Positions 9,022-18,228 are shown, counted from the first letter of the stretch. The stretch is 64,000 nt of DNA from Halonotius roseus (GCF_006861655.1 NZ_SESI01000002.1:532775-596774), one strand, 5' to 3'. Made by a program: numbers and translations. Notes: a model not told the origin generated them from the letters alone.

Positions 9022-10008
9022 ATGTCGTTTACGCCGACTGACCGGCCACGCCGTCTCCGTACCGACGGGATCCGACCGCTCGTCAGCGAGACGAGCGTCG
9101 ACGCACAGGATCTCATCGCGCCCGTCTTCGTCGATGAAACCACCGACGAGCGCGTGCCGATCAGCTCGATGCCCGGCCACGAGCGCGTCCCTGTCAACGA
9201 GGCCGCCGCCCGCGTCGAGGAGATCCGCGAAACGGGCGTCGAGGCCGTCATCGTCTTCGGCATCCCCGAGACAAAAGACGACGTTGGCAGCGAGGCCTAC
9301 GCCGCAGATGGTGTTGTCCAGCGCGGGATCAGCGAGATCACTGACAACACCGACGCCTACGTCATCGGCGACGTTTGTCTCTGTGAGTACACCGACCACG
9401 GCCACTGCGGCGTCCTCGAACCCCACGCCCACGACGACCCGACGCTGACGGTGAAAAACGACGAGACCCTGGATCTGTTGGCCGATATCGCCGTCTCCCA
9501 AGCCGAGGCCGGCGCGGACATGGTCGCGCCATCCAGTATGACCGACGGGATGGTCGGGGCGATCCGCGAGGGGTTGGACGAGGCGGGCTTCGAGCATATC
9601 CCGATCATGAGCTACGCCGCAAAATACGAATCCGCCTTCTACGGCCCGTTCCGGGAGGCCGCCGACGGCGCGCCAGCCTTCGGCGACCGCCGACACTACC
9701 AGATGGATCCCGCAAATCGCCGGGAGGCCAAACGCGAGGTTGCTCTCGACGCCGAGGAGGGCGCGGACGTGTTGATGGTGAAACCCGCTCTGCCGTATCT
9801 CGATATCGTCCGTGATGTCCGCGAGAACTCCGACAAACCGGTCGCCGCCTACAACGTTTCCGGGGAGTATGCGATGATCCACGCCGCCGCCGAGAAGGGG
9901 TGGCTGGATCTCGAAGCGACAGCGTATGAGTCGCTGCTGAGCATCAAGCGGGCGGGCGCGGATCTGATCTTGACCTACTTCGCCGAGGATATCGCCGAGC
10001 GGCTGTAA
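9022..10008 (+). CDS. hemB: Porphobilinogen synthase (delta-aminolevulinate dehydratase)
   Basis: HemB condenses two 5-aminolevulinate molecules to porphobilinogen in heme, cobalamin and siroheme synthesis. The 328-residue product has the expected length. The two active-site lysines are in [17 protein letters not shown] and in [12 protein letters not shown]. The cysteine-containing metal loop [14 protein letters not shown] shows a zinc-type active site. The N-terminus [15 protein letters not shown] is typical. Other heme genes are not in the window. Confidence 0.98.
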   Translation: MSFTPTDRPRRLRTDGIRPLVSETSVDAQDLIAPVFVDETTDERVPISSMPGHERVPVNEAAARVEEIRETGVEAVIVFGIPETKDDVGSEAYAADGVVQRGISEITDNTDAYVIGDVCLCEYTDHGHCGVLEPHAHDDPTLTVKNDETLDLLADIAVSQAEAGADMVAPSSMTDGMVGAIREGLDEAGFEHIPIMSYAAKYESAFYGPFREAADGAPAFGDRRHYQMDPANRREAKREVALDAEEGADVLMVKPALPYLDIVRDVRENSDKPVAAYNVSGEYAMIHAAAEKGWLDLEATAYESLLSIKRAGADLILTYFAEDIAERL

Positions 10009-10050
10009 CCGGTTCGTGAGCAAAAATCGGGATACAGCGTAGCGATTTGG

Positions 10051-10068
10051 GCTGTGCGAACACACAGC
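10051..10068. terminator. hairpin after hemB
   Basis: GCTGTG and CACAGC form a perfect 6-base inverted repeat around a 6-base loop, 43 bases after the hemB stop. No T-run follows, so a role as terminator is only a guess. Confidence 0.25.
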
Positions 10069-10114
10069 ATAGCCGCGGTAGCGTTATGCACACACCCGGT
10101 GTAGCTATTACTGC

Positions 10115-10282
10115 ATGAGCGAATCAACAATCTCCGAAGAAAACGCGCCGGAATGTTCGGTCTGCGGCAACCGAATCACCCAGCTGCCGACTCACCGCGT
10201 CATTGCGACGACCGGCGACGACGGCAAAGTATCGTACAAACACTTCTGTTCGGCGAGCTGTGAGTCGTCGTATCACACATAG
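10115..10282 (+). CDS. small CxxC...CxxxC zinc-finger protein (DUF7576-like)
   Basis: A 55-residue protein with CSVCGN near residue 14 and HFCSASCESSY at the C-terminus, a four-cysteine arrangement that should bind one zinc ion, resembling TRASH/MYM-like fingers. I think it belongs to the haloarchaeal DUF7576 group. Function is unknown; such single-finger proteins are numerous in haloarchaea and are thought to bind nucleic acid or protein partners. It lies between hemB and the convergent Fe-S scaffold gene. Confidence 0.75.
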   Translation: MSESTISEENAPECSVCGNRITQLPTHRVIATTGDDGKVSYKHFCSASCESSYHT

Positions 10283-10333
10283 TCGACCACAGTTCTCGTC
10301 GACAGCGGATCTCCGACCGCAGCGAGCAGCCGC

Positions 10334-10762
10334 TCACTCCTCGGTGATCGTCTCGCCGTAATCCTCGGGATTGAGCTCGCCCTGGTAGATCTTCGCGCCG
10401 TCTTTGGCGACCTGATTGCCCAAGACCGCACAGGGGATCCGCATCGGCGAGATCGTCACGCCAAGCATGTCGGTGATATCGTCGGTCTCCAGCTCTTCCA
10501 GTTCCGCCAGTGTCATCCCGACAAGCCGTTCGGAGAGCATGCTTGCGGAGGCCTGTGAGATCGCACAGCCGTCGCCGGTGAAGCTGACGTATTCGATCTC
10601 CTCGTTGTCCTCGCCGAGCTTCACGTCCATCTGGATCGTATCGCCACAGGAAGGGTTTTCGCCGGTATGGCTGAAATCCGGATCCTCAAGTTCCCCGTAG
10701 TTTCGGGGGCTCTTGTAGTGATCGAGGATCTGCTGGCGATACATATCGGAGCCTGTTCCCAT
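10334..10762 (-). CDS. sufU: SufU/IscU-type Fe-S cluster assembly scaffold
   Basis: A 142-residue U-type scaffold on which Fe-S clusters are built before transfer. It begins MGTGSDMYRQQILDHYKSPRNYG, and the three cluster/zinc ligand cysteines are in ENPSCGD, GDGCAISQAS and IPCAVLG, with the SufU-like spacing rather than the IscU LPPVK motif. ATG 10762 or the Met six codons later (YRQQ) are possible starts; the longer frame upstream is not protein-like and crosses a tandem repeat. No sufS or sufBCD is adjacent. Divergent from a PAS histidine kinase with the repeat in between. Confidence 0.92.
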   Translation of the reverse strand: MGTGSDMYRQQILDHYKSPRNYGELEDPDFSHTGENPSCGDTIQMDVKLGEDNEEIEYVSFTGDGCAISQASASMLSERLVGMTLAELEELETDDITDMLGVTISPMRIPCAVLGNQVAKDGAKIYQGELNPEDYGETITEE

Positions 10763-10810
10763 GTTGAACGCCGATAGGCCAGTCGGCCGCAAAAGGGTTC
10801 CGGGGGCTCC

Positions 10811-10938
10811 CGACAGCGTCTGTGCCAGCCAGACACAGCGACCGGCAACGACTGTGCCGACCAACCACCGCAGTCGACAGCGACTGTGCCAGCCAGACGT
10901 CGCAGCCGAGATCGACTGTGTCAACCAGTAACGTCATT
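10811..10938. repeat. tandem repeat, four diverged copies with exact 32-base period
   Basis: Four consecutive 32-base units start at 10811, 10843, 10875 and 10907. Units 1 and 3 are the closest pair (both start CGACAGCG and share TGTGCCAGCCAGAC). The core CTGTG recurs at 10820, 10852, 10884 and 10916. The period is not a multiple of three, so it is not coding. It fills the gap between sufU and the divergent histidine kinase gene, ending 24 bases before the kinase start. Confidence 0.8.
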
Positions 10939-10961
10939 TGTGCCCGGCTCCGAGAAAACCC

Positions 10962-12401
10962 ATGGACGAACAGACGCCGCCATCGGAGCTGACCGAGGCG
11001 GAGCCATCGATCGCAGGGCTGGAGACGCTGCCGACACACTCCGCGGATCTCCTGACCGTACTTGATGCCGACGGGACGATCCGCTATGAGAGCCCGGCGA
11101 TCGAACCGCTCTACGGCTACGAACAGGCGGCACTGATCGGCGAGCCGGTTGCCGACTACATTCACCCCGACGACCGCGAGCGTGTGATGGACGCCTTTCA
11201 GACGCTACAGGCGGCGACAGATCACCAGGTCAAAAACATCGAATACCGCCATCAGGTGGCCGGCGACGACTACCTCTGGGTGGAATCGGTCGCATCGTCG
11301 ACGCCGACATCGGAGGGGCGGTACGTCATCAACACCCGCGATATCTCGACGCGAAAAGCCCGCGACCACCGGTTTCGCGCCCTCGCAGAGGAGTACCGAA
11401 CGCTGCTGTCGACCGTCGACGATGGCCTGTTCTTTCTCGATGTTGACGCCGAGGGCTCCGAGTATAACTTTCAGTTCACCCGTGTCAACGACGCCTTCGA
11501 GGAGATCACGGGGATCCCCGCCGGCAAGATCCGTGGCCGATCACCGAGAGCCATCTTCGGTGCTGAACTCGGCGAGAAGATGGTGGCAAACTACCGGGAG
11601 TGTGCCGACGAGCGCGCCTCACTCCAGTATCAGGAGGAGGTGCCCGTCGACACCGGCGCGCGATACTGGCAGACGAGTCTGACACCCGTTGTCACCGGTG
11701 GTGAGGTAAGCGAGATCATCGGCGTCACCCGCAACATCACCGACCGCGTCGTCCGTGAGCGACAGCTCCGAAGCCAGAAGGAACAGCTCGATTCGTTTGC
11801 CGGGGTCGTCGCCCACGACATCCGCAACCCGCTTGGGGTGGCACAGGGTCGACTCGACCTGCTTGCCGACGACCACGACAGCGAGCACATCCCGCCGATC
11901 AGCCGCGCCTTGGATCGGATCGACGACCTTGTCTCGGAAACGCTCACGCTTGCCAGACAGGGCCAGGTGGTCGCCGAGCCAACCCCGGTCGACCTCGATT
12001 CGGTCGTCTCGACCTGCTGGGCAACGGTCTCGACAGCCGACGCCGAGATCGACTGCGACACCGAGCTGACGATCATGGGTGATCGAAGCCGACTACAGCA
12101 CATCTTCGAGAACCTGTTTCGGAATGCGATCGAACACGGCGGCAGCGACATAACGGTGCGTGTCGCACAGCGCGACCCCGACGCGTTTTATGTCGAAAAC
12201 ACCGGGCCGCCAATCCCCGAGAGCGACCGCGAGAGCGTCTTCGAGCCCGGTCACAGCTCGACACACGAGGGGACGGGCTTCGGGCTGGCGATCGTCAAGC
12301 GGATCGCCGAGGCCCACGGCTGGGAGGTAGCAGCCACCGAGGGGGCAGACGGCGGGGCGCGGTTTGTGTTCACCGGCGTCGATCTGCGGGAGGAAGCGTA
12401 G
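10962..12401 (+). CDS. PAS-PAS sensor histidine kinase
   Basis: A soluble 479-residue kinase. PAS domain 1 is at about residues 25-130 (LLTVLDADGTIRYESPAIE ... YIHPDDRE), PAS domain 2 at about 140-265 (GLFFLDVDAEGSEYNFQFT ... EEITGIPAGKIRG), then the H-box AHDIRNPLG at about 284 and HATPase_c with LFENLFRNAIEHGG, ENTGPPIPE and GTGFGLAIV. The usual DDGxG of the G1 box is ENTGP here, a change seen in related haloarchaeal kinases. ATG 10962 avoids an upstream extension that runs into the tandem repeat. No response regulator lies nearby. Confidence 0.93.
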   Translation: MDEQTPPSELTEAEPSIAGLETLPTHSADLLTVLDADGTIRYESPAIEPLYGYEQAALIGEPVADYIHPDDRERVMDAFQTLQAATDHQVKNIEYRHQVAGDDYLWVESVASSTPTSEGRYVINTRDISTRKARDHRFRALAEEYRTLLSTVDDGLFFLDVDAEGSEYNFQFTRVNDAFEEITGIPAGKIRGRSPRAIFGAELGEKMVANYRECADERASLQYQEEVPVDTGARYWQTSLTPVVTGGEVSEIIGVTRNITDRVVRERQLRSQKEQLDSFAGVVAHDIRNPLGVAQGRLDLLADDHDSEHIPPISRALDRIDDLVSETLTLARQGQVVAEPTPVDLDSVVSTCWATVSTADAEIDCDTELTIMGDRSRLQHIFENLFRNAIEHGGSDITVRVAQRDPDAFYVENTGPPIPESDRESVFEPGHSSTHEGTGFGLAIVKRIAEAHGWEVAATEGADGGARFVFTGVDLREEA

Positions 12402-12434
12402 GGGGAGGGCAACCGCGAGCCACAGCCCGATCGA

Positions 12435-12995
12435 TTACAGCGTGATCTCGCTGACCGTCTCGTAGACCGGCCCCTCGTCGGTCAGCGTGCTTTTGATCAG
12501 TCGAACGCTCTCGACCTGAAACGTCCCGACGGTCGGATCGGTCTCGGCGACGAGCTGTTGAACATGCTGTTTGTCGCGGGCGTCATCCATCCGGGCGAGG
12601 GTAATGTGTGGGGTGAATTCGTGATCGGCAGGATCAAAACCGAGAGCGGTCAGTTCAGCTTCGACAGCGTCGGCCAGCGCGGTGAGTTCGGCGTCGCCAG
12701 CCCCCTCGCGGACACCGGCCCAGATGACGCTGATGTACTCGGGGGAGGGAAAGACGCCAAGCCCGCCGACAGTGCAGTCGAAGGGGTCGACGCCGGCGTC
12801 GTCGACAGCGGTATCGAGGGCGGCCTCGATCTCATCGACGCGGGTCCGGTCGGTCTCGCCAAGAAACTTGAGGGTGCAGTGGGCCTGCGTTGGATCGGTG
12901 GGTCGGAGCCCCGCACAGTCCCCAAAGGGGGCTTGCACGTCCGCGACCCCGTCGGAAAGCGACGACGGGAGATCGACGCTGACGAAGAGTCGCAT
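12435..12995 (-). CDS. thpR: RNA 2',3'-cyclic phosphodiesterase (ThpR/LigT)
   Basis: A 186-residue member of the 2H phosphoesterase superfamily, which opens RNA 2',3'-cyclic phosphates and was first described as a tRNA 2'-5' ligase. Both catalytic His-x-Thr motifs are present: HCTLKFLGETDR near residue 44 and HITLARMDDAR near 131. The N-terminus MRLFVSVDLPSSL is typical. It starts 4 bases after the stop of the kinase gene encoded upstream on the same strand, so the two are probably co-transcribed. Confidence 0.93.
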   Translation of the reverse strand: MRLFVSVDLPSSLSDGVADVQAPFGDCAGLRPTDPTQAHCTLKFLGETDRTRVDEIEAALDTAVDDAGVDPFDCTVGGLGVFPSPEYISVIWAGVREGAGDAELTALADAVEAELTALGFDPADHEFTPHITLARMDDARDKQHVQQLVAETDPTVGTFQVESVRLIKSTLTDEGPVYETVSEITL

Positions 12996-12999
12996 CCGG

Positions 13000-14871
13000 T
13001 CATACCCCGGTACACTCGAATCGCGCGCCGCCGTCGGCCCCCTCGGTCACCGTCAACGTCCACCCGTGGGCGTCGGCGATCTCGCTGACGATCGCCAGCC
13101 CGAAGCCGGTGCCGTCGCGGTTCGTCGAGTAGCCGTGTTCAAACACGTCCTCGCGTTCGTCTTCGGGGATCCCGGGGCCGTCGTCTTCGATATAGAAGCC
13201 ATCGGGCAGCGCGCCGACGGTCACGGTGACGCTGTCGCCGGCGTGTTCGATGCTGTTTCGGAACAGATTCTCGAAGAGCTGTTGGAGCCGGGTCGGGTCG
13301 GCGTCGACGGTGCGATCGGTCTCGATAGCAAGGGTTGCGTCGGGGGTGTCGACGGTCTCCCACGCCGCGGTTGCGACCGCCTCCACGGCGACGGGCTCGC
13401 GGTCGTCGATGACGGCCCCGGCCTGTGCGAGCGTCAGGATGTCGTCGACGATGGTCTCCATCCGGTCGACCGCGTTGAAACAGCGGTCGAAAGCCTCGCT
13501 GTCGCCCGTCTGCTCGGCGGCCTCCAGCCAGCCATCGAGGACTTCCAGGGGGTTCCGGAGATCGTGGGAGACGATCCCGGCGAACCCTTCCAGCTGTTCG
13601 TTTTTGGCTTCCAACTGCTCGGTTTTGGCCGCCAGCTGCTGGGTCTTGGCTTCGAGCTGTTCGGTCGCACGCTGGCGTTGGAGCTCGTAGCTCACCCACC
13701 GGCTCATGAGCTCGACGAGGGTTTGCTCCCAGCCGGAGAACTGGTCGTCGCGCGACTCTGAGCCATAGAAACAGAAGGTGCCGTAGACGCCGTCGTCGAC
13801 GAAGACCGGCGCGCCGATGTAGCAGGCGATCCCCCACTCGGTGAAGCCGGCGCGGTCGGTCTGTTCGGGCGCGTCGCGGGCGACATCGCCGAGGACGACC
13901 GCCTCCTCGGTGCTGGCGACGAGTTCGCAGTTTGTCGCCGAGAGATCGCCGACATCGCCCGACTGAATCGAGTCATCCTCGCCGGCAACGATCTCGAAAT
14001 GGTAATCGGTGCCGTCGATCCGCGAGAGCGTGCCGTACTGGGTGTTGAGCTCGGTTCGACCGAGTTCGAGCAGATCCTCGACCTGCTCCTCGAAGGCGCG
14101 GTCGCGGTCGGCGATGATCTCGTACATCTCCCGGAGCACGCGCTCGCGGCGTTCGGCCGCCGCCCGCTGGCGGTAGCGATCGGTGATGTCGTAGAGATAC
14201 ACCGACAAGCCACTATCGGAGGGGTAAGCCCGCACGTCGAGCCAGATATCTAGCGGCTCGTAATACTCCTCAAACGTTACCGGCTCCTGTGTCTCTAAGG
14301 CCTCGTGATACTTCTCGTAGAAGGTGGTGTCGACCGCCTCGGGGACTTCATCCCAGAGATGGAGCCCTTCGATCTCGTCGGGCGTCAAATCCCGACCCAT
14401 CGCGTTGGCAAGGATCTCGGTGCCGAAGGAGTTGGCGTAGGTGATCCGCCAGTCGGTGTCGACGGCGAAGACACCATCGGACATCCGATCGAAGATCGCC
14501 TCGCGCTCCTGCTCGGCGCGTTTGCGCTCGGTGATGTCGCGGCCGACGGCCCCGTAGGCGGGATCGCCGTCGTCGGGCACATCAGTGAGCTGCCGCAACG
14601 TAAACGCGTAGTGGCGTCGGTCGCCGCCGGTCGTCACCACCACGGTCTCGATGGTGGTGTTGTCACCCGCGTCGAGCGCATCGATGGCAGCCTGCAGTTT
14701 GTCGGCGTCGTCGTCGACAACTATCTCGGTGAGTGTCGGCGACGACTCGGGGTCGATGGGCGTTCGCTCGACGACCGGCTGGTTCCAATCGGCGAGCGCG
14801 CCGGTTTCATCGAAAACGAGAAACAGCCCATCGGTCACAGAAAGGAGAGAAGTGATATTGTGATCGCTCAT
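13000..14871 (-). CDS. PAS-PAS-GAF sensor histidine kinase
   Basis: A soluble 623-residue kinase with two PAS domains (about residues 10-120 and 127-245, the second opening with DRMSDGVFAVDTDWRITYA), a GAF domain (about 260-400, with IACYIGAPVFVDDGVYGTFCF), a short coiled coil made of repeated QLEAK units, the H-box SHDLRNPLEV near 430 and a HATPase_c domain with LFENLFRNSIEHAG, DDGPGIPEDE and GTGFGLAIV. The GAF segment with its two Cys and the phrase CFYGSESRD is typical of haloarchaeal GAF-2 modules. It is followed after 4 bases by thpR. Its partner regulator is not in the window. Confidence 0.94.
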   Translation of the reverse strand: MSDHNITSLLSVTDGLFLVFDETGALADWNQPVVERTPIDPESSPTLTEIVVDDDADKLQAAIDALDAGDNTTIETVVVTTGGDRRHYAFTLRQLTDVPDDGDPAYGAVGRDITERKRAEQEREAIFDRMSDGVFAVDTDWRITYANSFGTEILANAMGRDLTPDEIEGLHLWDEVPEAVDTTFYEKYHEALETQEPVTFEEYYEPLDIWLDVRAYPSDSGLSVYLYDITDRYRQRAAAERRERVLREMYEIIADRDRAFEEQVEDLLELGRTELNTQYGTLSRIDGTDYHFEIVAGEDDSIQSGDVGDLSATNCELVASTEEAVVLGDVARDAPEQTDRAGFTEWGIACYIGAPVFVDDGVYGTFCFYGSESRDDQFSGWEQTLVELMSRWVSYELQRQRATEQLEAKTQQLAAKTEQLEAKNEQLEGFAGIVSHDLRNPLEVLDGWLEAAEQTGDSEAFDRCFNAVDRMETIVDDILTLAQAGAVIDDREPVAVEAVATAAWETVDTPDATLAIETDRTVDADPTRLQQLFENLFRNSIEHAGDSVTVTVGALPDGFYIEDDGPGIPEDEREDVFEHGYSTNRDGTGFGLAIVSEIADAHGWTLTVTEGADGGARFECTGV

Positions 14872-14962
14872 CGAAAGGGGATATCATACTATCACAGAGC
14901 GTAAACTTAGGTGTGGTTATCGCCAGGGTGATACAAACGGGTGTTACAACCACTTCGTTCGG

Positions 14963-14977
14963 GCTGGCGACGCCAGC
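14963..14977. promoter_or_regulatory. 15-base palindrome upstream of the phosphate transporter
   Basis: GCTGGCG and CGCCAGC pair perfectly around a single A. It lies in the gap between the divergent kinase and PiT transporter genes, about 126 bases before the transporter start. It may be an operator or simply part of a hairpin. Confidence 0.35.
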
Positions 14978-15103
14978 AGCAGGCCGCTTTCGACACCCAC
15001 TACGACACACCAAAGTGGGGTTCTAGTTGCGGCAGAAGCGTTGTGGCCGAACCCAAACAGCCAGCCGACGATAATCCGACGAGTTAACCTACCCGAGAGC
15101 AAA

Positions 15104-16297
15104 GTGGGGGACGTGATTGAGGGATTGTTACTCATCGGTGTGCTCGTGGCGATGTTTGTCGGCTACAACATCGGTGGATCGACCACCGGGCCCGCCTTCG
15201 GGCCGGCGGTTGGTGCGGGAACGATCTCGAAGACCGTCGCCGCCGCGCTGATGAGCGTCTTCTTTTTCATCGGCGCGTGGACGATCGGTCGCCGCGTCGT
15301 CGACACGCTTGGTCGGGAACTCGTTACCAACCCGGATATCTTCACGCTGCCGGCCTCGATTACGGTGCTGTTTTTCATCGGCCTCGCGCTGTTTGTCGGC
15401 AACGTCTTCGGCGTGCCGGCCTCGACCTCGATGACCGCCGTCGGCGCGATCGCCGGCCTCGGCCTCGCCAGCAACGCCCTCGATTGGGCCGTCATGGGCG
15501 AGATCGTCTCCTGGTGGCTCGTCGCCCCGGTGATCGGCTTTTGGCTGTCGGCGGTCATCGGCCGGTACTTCTACGCCGCGCTCAACAAGCGGGTCGCCCT
15601 CGTTCAAACTGAGGGCCCGTTGTTGACGATCGATCGCTCAGGGCTGCTTCCGGTGATAACGTTCGGTCCGGGAACGACCAAACGGGAGATGGTCGGCACC
15701 ACGATCGTCGTCTCGATCGGCTGTATCATGGCCTTTAGCTCCGGCACCAGCAACGTCGCCAACGCGATCGCGCCGCTGGTCGGCAGCGGGGCTCTGGAGA
15801 TGAACACCGGCATCGTCATCGCCTGTGTCGCCGTCGGGATCGGCGCGTTCACGATCGCCCGCCGGACGCTGGATACCCTCGGCAACGACATCACCGCGCT
15901 GCCGTTGACGGCGGCGATCGTCGTCGCCACGGTGTCGGCGATCCTCGTCATCAGCCTTTCGGCGATCGGCATCCCCGCAAGCTTCGTCGTCATCGCCACG
16001 ATGTCGATCATCGGCCTCGGCTGGGGGCGGGCGACCCGAACGATGCGAGCCTCCCGCGAATCGATCAGCGATCAGGCCGGCGACGCCCGCGTCACCGTTG
16101 GCTCGCTGGCCGCCGACACCGAGGGCGAGGAGCTCCCGGATATCGGCGAGGAGGATCCCGAGGATATCCCCGCGGCAGCCGACCTGTTCAACCCCTCGAC
16201 GACCGCGCGGGTCATCCTGATGCAGAATGTCGTCCCGCTGATCTCGACGGTCGGCGCGTATCTCGTCTTCCGGTTCGTTCCCGTCTTCGGATTCTGA
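15104..16297 (+). CDS. PiT family inorganic phosphate transporter
   Basis: A 397-residue polytopic membrane protein of the low-affinity phosphate:cation symporter family. The two inverted family repeats are visible: in the first half GGSTTGPAFGPAVGAGTIS and GVPASTSMTAVGAIAG, in the second half GTSNVANAIAPLVGSG and GIPASFVVIATMSIIG. About ten hydrophobic segments are seen, with an acidic cytoplasmic loop at about 335-370. The GTG at 15104 is a reasonable start because it leads directly into the first membrane helix; an upstream in-frame ATG at 15041 adds a polar stretch. A Usp gene follows 51 bases downstream, a frequent haloarchaeal pairing. Confidence 0.93.
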   Translation: MGDVIEGLLLIGVLVAMFVGYNIGGSTTGPAFGPAVGAGTISKTVAAALMSVFFFIGAWTIGRRVVDTLGRELVTNPDIFTLPASITVLFFIGLALFVGNVFGVPASTSMTAVGAIAGLGLASNALDWAVMGEIVSWWLVAPVIGFWLSAVIGRYFYAALNKRVALVQTEGPLLTIDRSGLLPVITFGPGTTKREMVGTTIVVSIGCIMAFSSGTSNVANAIAPLVGSGALEMNTGIVIACVAVGIGAFTIARRTLDTLGNDITALPLTAAIVVATVSAILVISLSAIGIPASFVVIATMSIIGLGWGRATRTMRASRESISDQAGDARVTVGSLAADTEGEELPDIGEEDPEDIPAAADLFNPSTTARVILMQNVVPLISTVGAYLVFRFVPVFGF

Positions 16298-16348
16298 GAT
16301 CGATCCCGACAGGGGCGTACTTATGCCGAGGGGCCGTGTTGGGATGGT

Positions 16349-16768
16349 ATGGTATCACGTGTCCTTGTGCCGATGGACGACTCCGAGATGGCCGCCGGTG
16401 CCCTCAGGTTCGCGCTGTCGACGTTTCCGTCGGCGGCGGTGACCGTCCTCCACGTCGCCGGCGGGCCAACCTCCTACATGGGTGAGGCGATGAGCCTCGC
16501 GGTCGCCGACGATGTCGACGGCGCGGTCGCCGAGCGTGCCGAACCGGTCTTCGAGCGCGCCAGAGCGATCGCCGACGACGCCGACCGCGAGATCACCACC
16601 GAGGTCGAACTCGGCTCGCCGGCGAAAACGATCATCAACCACGCCGAGGGGTTTGATCTGGTCGTGGTCGGGAGCCACAGCAGCAATCTCGCCTCGCGGC
16701 TCCTGCTCGGCAACGTCGCCGAGACCGTCGCCCGCAACGCGCCGGTTCCGGTGACAATCGTTCGATGA
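16349..16768 (+). CDS. Universal stress protein (UspA family) linked to phosphate transporter
   Basis: A 139-residue Usp domain beginning RVLVPMDDSEMAAGALRFAL and ending VVGSHSSNLASRLLLGNVAETVARNAPVPVTIV. Compared with the Usp protein at 5348-5770, the glycine-rich loop reads GSHSSN instead of GSHGRDG, so the second Gly of the ATP signature is missing and nucleotide binding may be altered. It follows the PiT transporter gene on the same strand and is likely co-transcribed, suggesting a regulatory role in phosphate uptake (inference). Confidence 0.92.
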   Translation: MVSRVLVPMDDSEMAAGALRFALSTFPSAAVTVLHVAGGPTSYMGEAMSLAVADDVDGAVAERAEPVFERARAIADDADREITTEVELGSPAKTIINHAEGFDLVVVGSHSSNLASRLLLGNVAETVARNAPVPVTIVR

Positions 16769-16812
16769 CCGACCAGCCTGACGTACTCCGCCCCGCGTTT
16801 CGGAGTTGAGTC

Positions 16813-17406
16813 CTACTCGCCGTTATCGATGGCGTAGCTGACGCCATCGTCGTCGACGGTCGCGGCGGCCGCACAGATCGCGTGCTCGTACTCGGCGTCA
16901 TAGACCTCGCGGGCCGCCTCGGTTGCGTCGGCCACATCGAACTCGTACGCCCGGGGGCTGTCCTCCTCGTAGGTCGCCACCAGCGTCGGCTCATCGACGG
17001 CTTTGACTAACAGTGCGTCGTCGCGGACAGTGCCGATGTGTGCCGCGTCGGCGGTGACAACACCCGCGATCCGGGGCGTGTTGTAGTCGTCTTTTTCGTA
17101 GTCGAGTGCGAGCAGTGGCTCGGCGAGCGCGTCGCGGGCGGGGTAGCCCAACTCGATCTTTTCGGCGATCGGATCGACGTGAGAGCCGTTGCCGACGACG
17201 ACCCACTCCTCGTCGCTGGCGGGTGGCGACACCACCTGGAGACAGTTGTACGAGACGTAGGGGTTGTCCGTCTCGGGGGCATCCGGTGTCGGTTCGACGG
17301 TCAACAGGCCATCGCGGTCGGCGATCCGGCGGTTCGGGAACGACCGCGAGGAGACGCGGTAGGCGCCGACGCCCGGCCCGACGACGATGAAACGGCCGAT
17401 GTACAT
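16813..17406 (-). CDS. purO: Archaeal IMP cyclohydrolase PurO
   Basis: PurO closes the ring of FAICAR to IMP, the last step of de novo purine synthesis in many archaea. The 197-residue product opens [26 protein letters not shown] and contains [37 protein letters not shown] and [15 protein letters not shown], all typical of this archaea-specific family and unlike bacterial PurH. ATG 17406 is chosen because the family starts here; the upstream frame is junk. It is divergent from tRNA-Gln. Confidence 0.95.
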   Translation of the reverse strand: MYIGRFIVVGPGVGAYRVSSRSFPNRRIADRDGLLTVEPTPDAPETDNPYVSYNCLQVVSPPASDEEWVVVGNGSHVDPIAEKIELGYPARDALAEPLLALDYEKDDYNTPRIAGVVTADAAHIGTVRDDALLVKAVDEPTLVATYEEDSPRAYEFDVADATEAAREVYDAEYEHAICAAAATVDDDGVSYAIDNGE

Positions 17407-17531
17407 ACTCGGTGGAGGCGGCGTGGCGGACAAATAGCTGCTGATACGTCGCTGGCGGCGTCGGGGTCGCCGCCGCCCTGCCGTTGGAACCGACACGGTT
17501 TTGTAAACCGATCCACTTCGATCCAACGCGC

Positions 17532-17604
17532 AGTTCCATGGGGTAGTGGCCAATCCTGTTGCCTTCTGGGGGCAACGACCCAGGTTCGAATCCTGGTGGA
17601 ACTA
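17532..17604 (+). tRNA. tRNA-Gln (anticodon CTG)
   Basis: A 73-base cloverleaf can be folded by eye. The acceptor stem pairs AGTTCCA (17532-17538) with TGGAACT (17597-17603), followed by discriminator A. The D-arm has GGGGTAGTGGCCAATCC, the anticodon stem pairs TTGCC with GGCAA around the loop TTCTGGG with anticodon CTG, and the T-arm pairs CCAGG with CCTGG around TTCGAAT. The D-arm sequence is typical of haloarchaeal tRNA-Gln. No intron and no encoded CCA are present. Confidence 0.94.
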
Positions 17605-17718
17605 TATAGCCGTTCGATCTTTTTCGACGGTTTGCCGCGATACGAACGCGCGTCGGCCGTGCGTCAGACACACGTCAGCTGATCTCCAGTTGAAACAAAG
17701 GGGGTCAGCTAAAATCGG

Positions 17719-18228
17719 CTACTTTTCGACATCGAGCAGCGCGACGCGTTCGAGAACGATATCTTCCAGCTCACCGTCGACGACGGTCAGCTCACGGTCG
17801 CCGATATCGAAAAACGCCCTGATCGTTTCCGTGTCGCCGCGCGGTATGCTGTCGTCGCCGTCGTTGCTGGCGTCGGTCGCGCCGAGTAGCTCCCGCACCT
17901 GCTGTTCGGCTGCCGCTTCGTCGCCACCGCTGACAACGCTCACAACGTCTGTTTCGCCCTCATCGACACCCATTTCGAGTGCCCGGTTGATCTGTCGGCG
18001 GCCAGCCGCATACAGCAGTATCTCGACCGCGGGCTCGCGGGCGACCGCCGTCCCTTGTTCGCGGGCCCGCTCGGCCAACTCGACCGCCCGGCGGAGATGG
18101 GATTCGCCGGCGATGTAGTCGGTATCGAAACACTGGATCGCCGCGTCGGTCGCCTCGCTGATCGCGTCGATGTCGGCGAGAAAGCTATCGAGATCGTCGA
18201 TGGTCGTCGTCGCGGTGACGGTTTTCAT
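17719..18228 (-). CDS. cgi121: KEOPS complex subunit Cgi121
   Basis: Cgi121 is the tRNA-binding subunit of the KEOPS complex that makes the t6A modification at position 37 of ANN-decoding tRNAs. The 169-residue product has the family pattern: [50 protein letters not shown], and a C-terminal [21 protein letters not shown]. Its ATG overlaps the end of the hel308 gene by four bases, so translation is probably coupled. The hel308-cgi121 pairing is a common haloarchaeal arrangement. Confidence 0.93.
   Translation of the reverse strand: MKTVTATTTIDDLDSFLADIDAISEATDAAIQCFDTDYIAGESHLRRAVELAERAREQGTAVAREPAVEILLYAAGRRQINRALEMGVDEGETDVVSVVSGGDEAAAEQQVRELLGATDASNDGDDSIPRGDTETIRAFFDIGDRELTVVDGELEDIVLERVALLDVEK

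Noticed and set aside
10811-10938. possible CRISPR array
   Set aside because: Units are contiguous and diverged along their whole length, with no constant repeat and unique spacers, and no cas genes nearby.
10686-11165. 159-codon minus-strand frame crossing the 32-base repeat
   Set aside because: Runs through sufU in another frame and the noncoding repeat; repeated WLAQ phrases come from the DNA repeat.
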